Below, piece by piece: positions 42,768 to 50,394 of a stretch of DNA of 64,000 nt. The stretch is taken from the NCBI RefSeq assembly GCF_014192015.1, contig NZ_JACHXJ010000004.1, positions 248,001-312,000 on the forward strand, given 5' to 3'. The DNA comes from Paenibacillus rhizosphaerae. Lineage in GTDB: Bacteria; Bacillota; Bacilli; Paenibacillales; Paenibacillaceae. The position numbers and the translations under genes were made by a program. Below the pieces are notes generated by a model. That model was not told the origin of the DNA. It did not search any database and was given only the letters and a program-made list of their open reading frames with translations. Each line of letters begins with the position of its first letter. Within the stretch, counting starts at the first letter, position 1.

Positions 42768-43754
42768 ATGATTTCGGAGATCCTGCAGACGCTTCCCCAG
42801 GTATTGGTCGACGGACTCGCGCTTGGAGCCGTATATGCCGTTGTCGCCATCGGCTACACGATGGTCTACGGTATTCTGGAATTCATCAACTTCGCGCATG
42901 GGGAAATTTTTATGACCGGCGCGTTCGCAGGAACGGCGGCGCTGCTAACTTTGAAGTCCGCCGGCTTACTGGGAGCCATGCCGGGTTGGCTTGCTTATTT
43001 GCTGGCATTTGTCATCGCTATGCTGTTAACCGGGATTTTGGGAATCGGAATTGAACGTGTGGCGTACCGGCCGCTTCGTAAAGCGCCTAAGCTGATCTCT
43101 TTTATTTCCGCGGTCGGCATTTCCTTCCTGCTTCAGGACATCGTCCGGTTTATCGCCGACCTGAAAACGGGCAATTTTATTGTGACAGGCATTACGCTTT
43201 ACGACAGCAACCTCAAGGTCGCTGCTTCTTCTCTTTGGAGTGTTTTCGGCGATGCTTTTATTAAAACGAATACAATTATCGTGCTCGCTGCGGCCGTGGT
43301 GCTCATGATCGGTCTCGATTTGTTCGTGAACCGGACCAAATGGGGTGTCGCAATGCGCGCCGTCGCGCAGGACAGGGATACGGCATCGCTCATGTCGATC
43401 AACGTGAATAAAGTGATCGCGCTCACGTTTTTTATCGGTTCGGCGCTGGGTGGCGGCACTGGTGTACTATTCGCGCAGCAGTACGGCACGATTGACCCTT
43501 ATATCGGCTTCACCCTGGGTATGAAGGCTTTCACCGCCGCCGTTCTCGGGGGCATCGGCAATATCCGCGGCGCGATGTTCGGCGGCATATTAATCGGTTT
43601 GATCGAGATGCTCGCATCGACGAATCTCGGGATTTTGACGGGCGGCAGTTTTGGTGCGGAATATAAAGACGTCATGTCCTTTCTAATCCTGATCGTTGTC
43701 CTGATCTTCAAGCCGGAAGGCCTGTTTGGCAAAGCCATCAAAGAGAAAGTGTAG
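42768..43754 (+). CDS. livH: branched-chain amino acid ABC transporter permease LivH
   Basis: 328-residue permease with about eight membrane helices. The family block YAVVAIGYTMVYGILEFINFAHGEIFMTGAFAG is near the N-terminus, and GGTGVLFAQQYGTIDPYIGFTLGMKAFTAAVLGGIGNIRGAMFGGILIG near the end is the LivH signature. The frame is open to 42687, but ATG 42768 has GGAAAAGGGG upstream and begins the normal protein. It is 91 bases after livJ. Confidence 0.93.
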   Translation: MISEILQTLPQVLVDGLALGAVYAVVAIGYTMVYGILEFINFAHGEIFMTGAFAGTAALLTLKSAGLLGAMPGWLAYLLAFVIAMLLTGILGIGIERVAYRPLRKAPKLISFISAVGISFLLQDIVRFIADLKTGNFIVTGITLYDSNLKVAASSLWSVFGDAFIKTNTIIVLAAAVVLMIGLDLFVNRTKWGVAMRAVAQDRDTASLMSINVNKVIALTFFIGSALGGGTGVLFAQQYGTIDPYIGFTLGMKAFTAAVLGGIGNIRGAMFGGILIGLIEMLASTNLGILTGGSFGAEYKDVMSFLILIVVLIFKPEGLFGKAIKEKV

Positions 43755-43764
43755 GTGACAAGCG

Positions 43765-45057
43765 GTGAATAAATGGATATTCGTCCTCAGGCAAAATAAG
43801 CTCGTCCTAGCCGCGGTCTATGCGGTCTTTGTCATTGTCACGGCACTCAGCGTCTATTTATCGGATAAGTCGGTCGTTTCCTTTTTGCTGCTGCTCTCCT
43901 CCTTTTTGCTGCTGTACTATACTGCGTTCCCGAACACGGTGAAATGGGGGATTGCCGGCGTTCTTCTTCTGATCGTCATTCCGTTTGCTACCTCGGGCGG
44001 AGCTTCACACGAATCGTACATGGAAGTCGTCACGCAGTGTGGTATTTACATAGCCATGGCGCTTGGACTCAACATCGTGGTTGGATTCGCCGGGCTGCTC
44101 GACCTCGGGTTTATCGCTTTTTTCGCGGTTGGCGCGTATTCGTACGCCATCTTTTCGACCCCACAGGTGAGCAACTTTATTTCGGGCAATTTATTCCCGC
44201 TTTCCGGGTCTTGGTTCTGGTTATTCATTCTGCTCGGCGGGTTTATCGCCGCGCTGTTCGGCGTGCTTCTCGGCCTGCCGGTGCTTCGGGTAAAAGGCGA
44301 TTATCTGGCCATCGTAACGCTTGGATTCGGCGAAATCATCCGGCTTATTTTCAACAATCTGTCCAAACCGGTGAATATCACGAACGGGGCGATGGGAATC
44401 TCGTCGATTCCGCCTCCGAATCTGTTTGGATTCCAATTTACGTTCCCGCACCAATTTTATTTTATTGTGATCGCGATCCTGGCCGTCGTCCTGTTCGGCG
44501 TAAGAAGGCTGGAGCACTCCAGGCTGGGCCGTTCATGGAAAGCGATTCGGGAAAACGAGATTGCGGCCCAGGCGATGGGGATTCCGGTCATCGGCACCAA
44601 GCTAACCGCCTTCGCCGTTGGCGCGTCGTTCTCCGGCATGATGGGCGTCGTGTTTGCCGCGAAGCAAACGTTTATCGATCCGACGAGCTTTACGCTGGTC
44701 GAGTCGGCGACGATTCTGGTTATGGTTATACTGGGCGGAATGGGCAGCGTTCCCGGTGTCATTCTGGGTGCCGCGATCGTGACGATTCTTAACCTTCAGG
44801 TGCTGACGGAGCTGACCAACTGGTTTAACCAGCTGACGTTGAACGGCATCGTGAACATCCCGAGCGCGCTATCGCCGTCGAAAATGCAGCGGTTACTCTT
44901 TGGCGTCATTCTCGTGCTGATGGCCATTTTCCGGCCGAACGGTCTCATTGCGGCCAAGAACCGCAAGGTAAACGAGGAAAAGCTGAAAGCGAACCTCCCC
45001 AAGGCGGCAGTTCCAATCGGGCAGTCGGCCAAGCAGAGCGGAGGTGCGTTCAAATGA
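43765..45057 (+). CDS. livM: branched-chain amino acid ABC transporter permease LivM
   Basis: 430-residue permease. Two or three extra N-terminal helices precede the conserved core (IYIAMALGLNIVVGFAGLLDLGFIAFFAVGAYSYA, LPVLRVKGDYLAIVTLGFGEIIRL, SRLGRSWKAIRENEIAAQAMGI). A hydrophilic tail of about 40 residues follows the last helix. Start GTG 43765 lies 10 bases after livH. Its stop overlaps the livG ATG by four bases. Confidence 0.93.
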   Translation: MNKWIFVLRQNKLVLAAVYAVFVIVTALSVYLSDKSVVSFLLLLSSFLLLYYTAFPNTVKWGIAGVLLLIVIPFATSGGASHESYMEVVTQCGIYIAMALGLNIVVGFAGLLDLGFIAFFAVGAYSYAIFSTPQVSNFISGNLFPLSGSWFWLFILLGGFIAALFGVLLGLPVLRVKGDYLAIVTLGFGEIIRLIFNNLSKPVNITNGAMGISSIPPPNLFGFQFTFPHQFYFIVIAILAVVLFGVRRLEHSRLGRSWKAIRENEIAAQAMGIPVIGTKLTAFAVGASFSGMMGVVFAAKQTFIDPTSFTLVESATILVMVILGGMGSVPGVILGAAIVTILNLQVLTELTNWFNQLTLNGIVNIPSALSPSKMQRLLFGVILVLMAIFRPNGLIAAKNRKVNEEKLKANLPKAAVPIGQSAKQSGGAFK

Positions 45058-45839
45058 GCGAGCTGAAAGTATCGAAGCTGATCAAGCGGTTCGGCGGCCT
45101 CGTTGCTGTGAACGGGGTAGACTTTACGTTCCCGGAAGGGAAAATATCCGCTGTGATTGGTCCGAACGGAGCCGGGAAAACGACTTTCTTCAATATGATT
45201 ACCGGCATCTACATACCGGATGAAGGCGAAATCGAACTGGGCGGCAAATCGATCGTGAAGGTGAAGCCCCACAAAATTACGGAGCTGGGCGTAGCCCGTA
45301 CGTTTCAAAATATCCGTTTGTTCGGAAGCATGACCGTCCTGGAGAACGTGATGGTCGGCATGCATATTCATCTGAAGGCGGGGTTGTTCGGCACGCTGCT
45401 TCGTCTGCCGGGAATCCGGCAGGAAGAGGAGGATTCCGCGGCGGAAGCCTACCGCCTGCTCGAATACGTTGGTTTGGCAGCCTACTTGAATGAGGAGGCA
45501 GGCAGTCTGCCTTACGGAGCCCAAAGGCGTCTGGAAATCGCCCGGGCGCTTGCGACCCGGCCGAGGGTGCTGCTGCTGGACGAACCGGCGGCGGGCATGA
45601 ACCCGCGCGAAACGGCGCAGCTGATCGAGCTGATCAAGCAAATTCAGCGAGAGATGGGCATTACGGTCGTGCTGATCGAGCATGACATGAAGCTCGTCAT
45701 GGAGCTGTCCGAATATATTCTGGTTCTGGACTACGGCACGAAGATTGCCGAAGGGGTCCCGGAGGAAATCCGGTCCAACCCCAGAGTCATTGAAGCCTAT
45801 TTGGGCAAAAGCGCAGTCCGGCAGGAGGTGATGTCATGA
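45054..45839 (+). CDS. livG: ABC transporter ATP-binding protein LivG
   Basis: 261-residue ATPase. Walker A GPNGAGKTTFFN, the LivG-specific GVARTFQNIRLFGSMTVLENVMVG, signature LPYGAQRRLEIARALA (LSGGQ variant), Walker B LLLDEPAAGMNP and switch His in LIEHDMKLVM are all present. It overlaps both neighbours by four bases (ATGA), so expression is coupled. Confidence 0.94.
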   Translation: MSELKVSKLIKRFGGLVAVNGVDFTFPEGKISAVIGPNGAGKTTFFNMITGIYIPDEGEIELGGKSIVKVKPHKITELGVARTFQNIRLFGSMTVLENVMVGMHIHLKAGLFGTLLRLPGIRQEEEDSAAEAYRLLEYVGLAAYLNEEAGSLPYGAQRRLEIARALATRPRVLLLDEPAAGMNPRETAQLIELIKQIQREMGITVVLIEHDMKLVMELSEYILVLDYGTKIAEGVPEEIRSNPRVIEAYLGKSAVRQEVMS

Positions 45840-46540
45840 GCTTGCTTGAGCTTCATAAGGTGCATGCTTATTACGGCGCAATCGAGGGACTTAAGGGAAT
45901 CTCTCTTTCGGTGAACGAGGGCGAAATCGTCACGCTGATCGGTTCGAACGGCGCAGGCAAGTCGTCGACCCTGAAATCGATCTGCGGCCAGGTGAAAATC
46001 AAAGGGACGATTCGATTTGGCGGCCAGGACATTTCCACCCAGCCACCGCATCAGACTGCACTGGACGGCATTGCGCACGTTCCAGAGGGACGGCGCATTT
46101 TCCCGAGGCTGACTGTGAAGGAAAATTTGGAGATGGGCGCGTTCTCGGTCAAAGACAGGAAAATCGTGAAGGACAGAATGGAGCGCGCTTTCGGTTATTT
46201 TCCGCGCCTAAAGGAACGGCTCGGCCAGCTTGGCGGGACGATGAGCGGCGGCGAGCAGCAGATGCTCGCGATCGCCCGGGCACTGATGATGCAGCCGAAA
46301 ATTTTGCTTCTCGACGAGCCGTCCATGGGACTCGCTCCGATCATCGTGGAGCAGATCTTCGATATCATTCAGGAGCTGAATCGGACGGGAATGACCGTTC
46401 TGCTCGTGGAGCAAAACGCGTATCAGGCGCTTCAAATCGCCCATCGCGGCTATGTCATTCAGACCGGAGAAATCATCATGGAAGACGAGGCCCGCTTGCT
46501 GCTGCAAAGCGAGCAGGTCAAGGAGGCTTATCTGGCCTGA
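45836..46540 (+). CDS. livF: ABC transporter ATP-binding protein LivF
   Basis: 234-residue second ATPase. Walker A GSNGAGKSSTLK, HVPEGRRIFPRLTVKENLEMG (LivF hallmark), signature MSGGEQQMLAIARALMM, Walker B LLLDEPSMGLAP and LLVEQNAYQAL are visible. Last intact gene of the operon; gene remnants and a terminator follow. Confidence 0.94.
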   Translation: MSLLELHKVHAYYGAIEGLKGISLSVNEGEIVTLIGSNGAGKSSTLKSICGQVKIKGTIRFGGQDISTQPPHQTALDGIAHVPEGRRIFPRLTVKENLEMGAFSVKDRKIVKDRMERAFGYFPRLKERLGQLGGTMSGGEQQMLAIARALMMQPKILLLDEPSMGLAPIIVEQIFDIIQELNRTGMTVLLVEQNAYQALQIAHRGYVIQTGEIIMEDEARLLLQSEQVKEAYLA

Positions 46541-46541
46541 C

Positions 46542-46620
46542 ATGCGTCCAATCCTATACGGTATCCTGGCTTCCTTTTTCTTCTCCGCCATCTTCGTACT
46601 GAACCAGGCGATGAAGTTTT
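46542..46620 (+). pseudogene. N-terminal remnant of an EmrE-like (DMT superfamily) transporter
   Basis: Starting at ATG 46542 the frame reads MRPILYGILASFFFSAIFV then LNQAMKFS, the typical first helix of the multidrug-resistance efflux EmrE-like family. After about 27 codons the similarity ends at a junction with a fragment of a LysR gene. The rest of the transporter is missing. Confidence 0.6.
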
Positions 46621-46686
46621 CCAATTCAGGATTTGGAACGGCAACTCGGCGTCCGGCTCTACGACAGGTTATTTGGAATAACGAAA
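46621..46686 (+). pseudogene. remnant of a LysR family regulator HTH
   Basis: In a different frame from the preceding fragment, codons from 46621 read PIQDLERQLGVRLYDRLF then GITKG, which is the second half of the LysR winged helix-turn-helix (consensus like LEQELGVRLFER). No start, no first helix and no effector domain remain. The sequence runs straight into a terminator. Confidence 0.6.
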
Positions 46687-46717
46687 GGGTTGTCTCTACA
46701 TAGAGGCAACCTTTTTT
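46687..46717 (+). terminator. intrinsic terminator, probably of the liv operon
   Basis: Stem GGGTTGTCTCT with AGAGGCAACC(T), one T-G pair, ACAT loop, then six Ts. Confidence 0.8.
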
Positions 46718-46737
46718 GTTATTGCCTTCCGTTTTGC

Positions 46738-46751
46738 ATTTGTATACAAAT
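46738..46751. promoter_or_regulatory. perfect palindrome, candidate GntR-type operator
   Basis: ATTTGTATACAAAT is a 14-base perfect palindrome about 90 bases upstream of the GlcG/HbpS-like gene. The TTGTATACAA core resembles operators of FadR-subfamily GntR regulators. No such regulator lies beside it. Confidence 0.45.
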
Positions 46752-46838
46752 TCATTATATCCTTAGCCCCAATAACACGCTTATGGGCTGGCGGCCATAC
46801 AATGGGGAAAGAACATTGAAGCTGGAGGTATTCTAATC

Positions 46839-47300
46839 ATGAAAATGACGCTGGATCTTGCCAAATTGCTGCTCGACGCAGCCGAGAAGAAAGCCAAGGA
46901 AATGGGGCTGGCCCAGGATATCGCCATCGTGGACGACGGCGCGAATCTGGTCGCCTTCCACCGGATGGACCATGCCCGGCTGGGGGGCATTGATATCGCC
47001 CAGAACAAAGCCTGGACCAGTGTGGCCCTGCAATTGCCAACCTCGAATCTGTCCAGGACGGCCCAGCCCGGGCAGCCATCCTTCGGGATTAATACGACGA
47101 ATCAGGGCCGGGTGGTCATCCTGGGGGGAGGCATCCCGTTAAAAGCAGGCGATGTCATCATTGGGGGCATCGGGGTCAGCGGAGGGACAAGCGAGCAGGA
47201 TATCCAGGTGGGGGAGGCCGCGGTGCAGGCCTTTGACCGCTGGCTGCACCGGTCAGACCTCCGGAACATCTCGTTTCGGATTGGATCGAATCAAGCGTAA
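46839..47300 (+). CDS. GlcG/HbpS family heme-binding-like protein
   Basis: 153-residue PF03928 protein. The N-terminal LAKLLLDAAEKKAKEMGLAQDIAIVDDGANLVAFHRMD and the central GGGIPLKAGDVIIGGIGVSGGTSEQDIQVGEAA are the two family signatures. Members bind heme (HbpS) or accompany glycolate/diol metabolism (GlcG); many are uncharacterised. No signal peptide is seen, so it should be cytoplasmic. GGAGG precedes the ATG with proper spacing. A single gene, preceded by the palindrome at 46738. Confidence 0.88.
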   Translation: MKMTLDLAKLLLDAAEKKAKEMGLAQDIAIVDDGANLVAFHRMDHARLGGIDIAQNKAWTSVALQLPTSNLSRTAQPGQPSFGINTTNQGRVVILGGGIPLKAGDVIIGGIGVSGGTSEQDIQVGEAAVQAFDRWLHRSDLRNISFRIGSNQA

Positions 47301-47339
47301 GGGGGCTTAAAGAACGCTGGAATCGGTCACAATAGAAAA

Positions 47340-47376
47340 CCCTCCGTCCAGCCTGCATGTGAGGCGGTTTGGAGGG
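47340..47376 (-). terminator. hairpin terminator of the leftward aminopeptidase gene
   Basis: Outer stem CCCTCC/GGAGGG encloses GCCT/AGGC; on the minus strand four Ts and more pyrimidines follow. It may also act on the rightward gene. Confidence 0.55.
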
Positions 47377-47396
47377 CTCTGCTTAACTATGGTGGA

Positions 47397-48626
47397 TCAG
47401 AACGCCCAGTTACCCATACGGAATACAGGTTCCCTTCGGCCGTCCGCCGTAATCCCGTCGATGTCCATGTCGGCGGAACCGATCATGAAGTCCACGTGGA
47501 TTATGCTGTGATTCAGCCCGGCACGGTCAAGCTCTTCCCGGGTGAGCGAGGTTCCGTTCTCGATGCAGGTCGGGAAGGCTTCGCCCAGGGCCAGATGGTT
47601 CGATGCATTTTCGTCAAATAGCGTATTGAAAAAAATAAGCCCCGTCTCCGAGATCGGCGAGCGATGCGGCACGAGCGCGGCTTCGCCCAAATAGCGGGCC
47701 GACGCGTCCATGTCGAGCATGCCCTTTAAAAATTCATAACCCTTCTCTGCCGTAAAATCGACGACTTTTCCGTCCTCAAACGTCAGGCTGAAGTTCTCGA
47801 TCAGGTTTCCCTGATAGCTGAGCGGCTTGGTGCTACGGACAGTTCCCCGGGTCCCTTCCCTGCGGGGCGAAGTGAATACTTCCTCCGTCGGAACGTTCGG
47901 GTTGAACTCATTGCCCGCTTCGTTCCGGGCGGTACCGCCGTTCCAGACATGATGCTCCGGAAGCTCGATCAACAGGTCGGTGCCCGGAGCTTTATAATGA
48001 AGCTGCTTGTACTGCTTGCGGTTTAAATATTCGCGCTTGCTGCGCAAATTTGCATTATGTTCGTTCCAAGCCTGGATGGGATCGCCGCCGCTTACGCGGG
48101 CGGTTTGGAAAATCGCCTCCCACAGCGCCTCAACCGCGGCTTCCGGTGCCAGATCCGGGAAAACCCGCTTCGACCAGCCTTCGGACGGAACGCCGATAAT
48201 GGACCAGGTCATTTTGCTTGCGGACATATACTCGTGCCACTTGGAGAGTGCGGCGCTTGCCGCCTTGGAATGGGCTGAGATCCGCTTGGGGTTCACGCCT
48301 TTCAGCAGCTCGGGATTGGCCGATTCGATAAAGAGAAATGCTCCGTCGTTCTCGGCGAACTCCTGAACCCACTTCGCTCTCCATACCGGATACTCCTCAA
48401 AAGCCTCGTCAGGAGCGAGATGATATTTCAGCTGCGTGCTGATTTCGTCCTGCCACTCAATATGAACCAGCTTCGCTCCGGCGTGATACGCCTGCTTGGC
48501 GATCATGCGCACAAACTCCGGCACATGGATCGGAGCGCTGATCCACAAGGACTGCCCCGGCTGAATATGGACCGCAACATGGACGGCGAGCTCGGCGTAT
48601 TTTTCCAAACGGTCTAAAAAACTCAT
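47397..48626 (-). CDS. aminopeptidase, peptidase family M29 (AmpS/AmpT type)
   Basis: 409-residue cytosolic metal-dependent aminopeptidase. The two-metal site is intact: Glu249 in VPTEEVFTSP, Glu315 in YLGEAALV, His344 in ASNHLALG, His377 and Asp379 in IIHVDFMIGS. The length matches AmpS and thermophilic relatives. Its role is peptide turnover by removing N-terminal residues. A single-gene unit with its own terminator; it is convergent with the GlcG/HbpS gene. Confidence 0.93.
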   Translation of the reverse strand: MSFLDRLEKYAELAVHVAVHIQPGQSLWISAPIHVPEFVRMIAKQAYHAGAKLVHIEWQDEISTQLKYHLAPDEAFEEYPVWRAKWVQEFAENDGAFLFIESANPELLKGVNPKRISAHSKAASAALSKWHEYMSASKMTWSIIGVPSEGWSKRVFPDLAPEAAVEALWEAIFQTARVSGGDPIQAWNEHNANLRSKREYLNRKQYKQLHYKAPGTDLLIELPEHHVWNGGTARNEAGNEFNPNVPTEEVFTSPRREGTRGTVRSTKPLSYQGNLIENFSLTFEDGKVVDFTAEKGYEFLKGMLDMDASARYLGEAALVPHRSPISETGLIFFNTLFDENASNHLALGEAFPTCIENGTSLTREELDRAGLNHSIIHVDFMIGSADMDIDGITADGRREPVFRMGNWAF

Positions 48627-48832
48627 GGACTTTTTCCTCCCCGACTTCGGCAGATTATAACAATCTACTAAGGATTCGCCCTTTCTTCGCCAGTTCCTTC
48701 CAGCTTTCGCGCCGCCGGAGGTCTCCGAACAGATACCATACGTGTATGATCTTGTCTAAACAGGAGGGAATGTAGAAGGACATCGGGCTTTTTCCGCGAA
48801 TTAGGAAGGGAGCAAAGCAAGGGGGAGACGCC

Positions 48833-49753
48833 ATGAAGAAACAACGGCCCATCTATGTGCAAACCGATATCGACACAACGATGGATAAGCTATGGGAATA
48901 TACCCAGAACCCGGTTTTGCATACCGCGTGGGATGCCCGGTTTACGGAAATTTCGTATTTGCCGCGGGCAGAGGAAGAGCCTCAACGTTTTCTGTACCGA
49001 ACCCGGATCGGCATGGGGATCGACATTGCAGGCGAGGGAGAATCGGCGGGACAAGTGGAGAAGGAATCCGGGGACCGGGTTTCCTCACTAAAGTTTTGGA
49101 CGCATAACCGGCTGTCGCTCATCCGTAAGGGCAGCGGGTATTGGAAGTATACGAACAAAGACGGCGGTATCGGCTTCGAGACGCTGTACCAATATGAGTC
49201 GGCTTTTGGCGCGGCGGGGCGCCTTGCTGATGCCTACCTGTTCAGGCCGCTGCTCGGATGGGCGACGGCTTGGAGCTTTGACGCTTTAAAAATGTGGCTG
49301 GAGCAGGGATTTCATCCGAAGCTGCTTCTCCAGCGTTTTCTCACGTACTGGACCGTGTGCGGGGTAATCGCCTTTGTATGGCTGTACCACGGCCTCGTTC
49401 CCAAGTTAATCATGGCCCATCCGGACGAAATTCGCATGATGGAGGCTGTAACCGGGAGCATGGGCAGCGGCGTGGCGATGATCCGGATGGTCGGCATACT
49501 GGAAATGCTCTTTGGGCTCGTGTGGCTGCTGCCGCTGTATAAGCTGAAGCGCCCGCTGTTTATTCTCCAGATCGTGGCCATCTGCGGTCTGACCGTCTCT
49601 GCGGGAATCGGGGACATCGGCAGTTTCGTCGCCCCGTTTAATCCCGTGACGCTAAACGGAATGCTGATCATCCTGTCGCTGATCGGCTACGGGAACAGCC
49701 GTCATCTGCCCAGTGCCGCCCGCTGCCGCCGAAAGAAGGCGGGTGACCTATGA
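48833..49753 (+). CDS. SRPBCC-DoxX fusion membrane protein (YndG-like)
   Basis: 306 residues. The first ~150 residues look like a SRPBCC/polyketide-cyclase fold (IDTTMDKLWEYTQNPVLHTAWDARFTEISYLP and later FETLYQYESAFGAAGRLADAYLFRPLLGWATAWSFDAL). From about 165 on there are four membrane helices of the DoxX-like type. GGGGGAGACGCC precedes the ATG. It overlaps the DUF4166 gene by four bases. The gene order DoxX-like, DUF4166, YndJ is the one I recall from the B. subtilis ynd region; no biochemical role is known. Confidence 0.75.
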   Translation: MKKQRPIYVQTDIDTTMDKLWEYTQNPVLHTAWDARFTEISYLPRAEEEPQRFLYRTRIGMGIDIAGEGESAGQVEKESGDRVSSLKFWTHNRLSLIRKGSGYWKYTNKDGGIGFETLYQYESAFGAAGRLADAYLFRPLLGWATAWSFDALKMWLEQGFHPKLLLQRFLTYWTVCGVIAFVWLYHGLVPKLIMAHPDEIRMMEAVTGSMGSGVAMIRMVGILEMLFGLVWLLPLYKLKRPLFILQIVAICGLTVSAGIGDIGSFVAPFNPVTLNGMLIILSLIGYGNSRHLPSAARCRRKKAGDL

Positions 49754-50394
49754 AATCGATCTATGAACAGGCGCTCGGCGATACCTATCAGCTGCTGCAT
49801 CCCAAGCTGCAGGAGCGTTACCGGCTGACGGGAGATGCGGTTTTTGCCGGGGCCGGCCGGATGGAGGAGATCAGCGGCGGTTCGATCGCCGTGCGGGCCA
49901 TGATGATGCTCGGTATTCCTGCCCGTCTCTTTTTCCCCGAACGGGGCCGGAACATCCCTTTCGTCATTCACAACAAGGTATCCCGGGATGCAAAGGGCCA
50001 GGAGACGGTGCATTGGGATCGGACGTTTGATTTCCGGGGAAAAAAGCGCCATTTCGATGCCGTGATGAAATGGGACGGCGAGGAGGAGCAAATCCTGGAC
50101 CTGTTCGGTAAGCCGGCGCTGCTCGGCTCCTCTCTGTCCCTCCACGTGGACGACAAAGGAGCCATGCACATCAACTCAAGGAGCCAATGGCTGCCCTTGT
50201 TCGGCATGCGGATCCCGCTTCCCCGGGTTTTTCACGGGGCGGCCCAGATCGTGGAGTCCTACGATGAGGATCGGCAGTGCTTCCGGATCCGGGTGCATGT
50301 GCGCAATCCGCTGTTCGGCACCCTTTTCGCTTATAAGGGAAGCTTTACGGGAACAAGGAAAGACGGGAGCGGAGGAAGCCGGAATGAAGCGTAA
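49750..50394 (+). CDS. DUF4166 family protein (YndH-like)
   Basis: 214-residue soluble protein. Landmarks of DUF4166 are LHPKLQERYRL, WDRTFDF and the C-terminal HVRNPLFGTLFAYKGSF. In some species this domain is fused to membrane or saccharopine-dehydrogenase-like parts; here it stands alone. Start overlaps the upstream gene (ATGA), and the end overlaps yndJ by 11 bases, so the three proteins are made together. Confidence 0.78.
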   Translation: MKSIYEQALGDTYQLLHPKLQERYRLTGDAVFAGAGRMEEISGGSIAVRAMMMLGIPARLFFPERGRNIPFVIHNKVSRDAKGQETVHWDRTFDFRGKKRHFDAVMKWDGEEEQILDLFGKPALLGSSLSLHVDDKGAMHINSRSQWLPLFGMRIPLPRVFHGAAQIVESYDEDRQCFRIRVHVRNPLFGTLFAYKGSFTGTRKDGSGGSRNEA

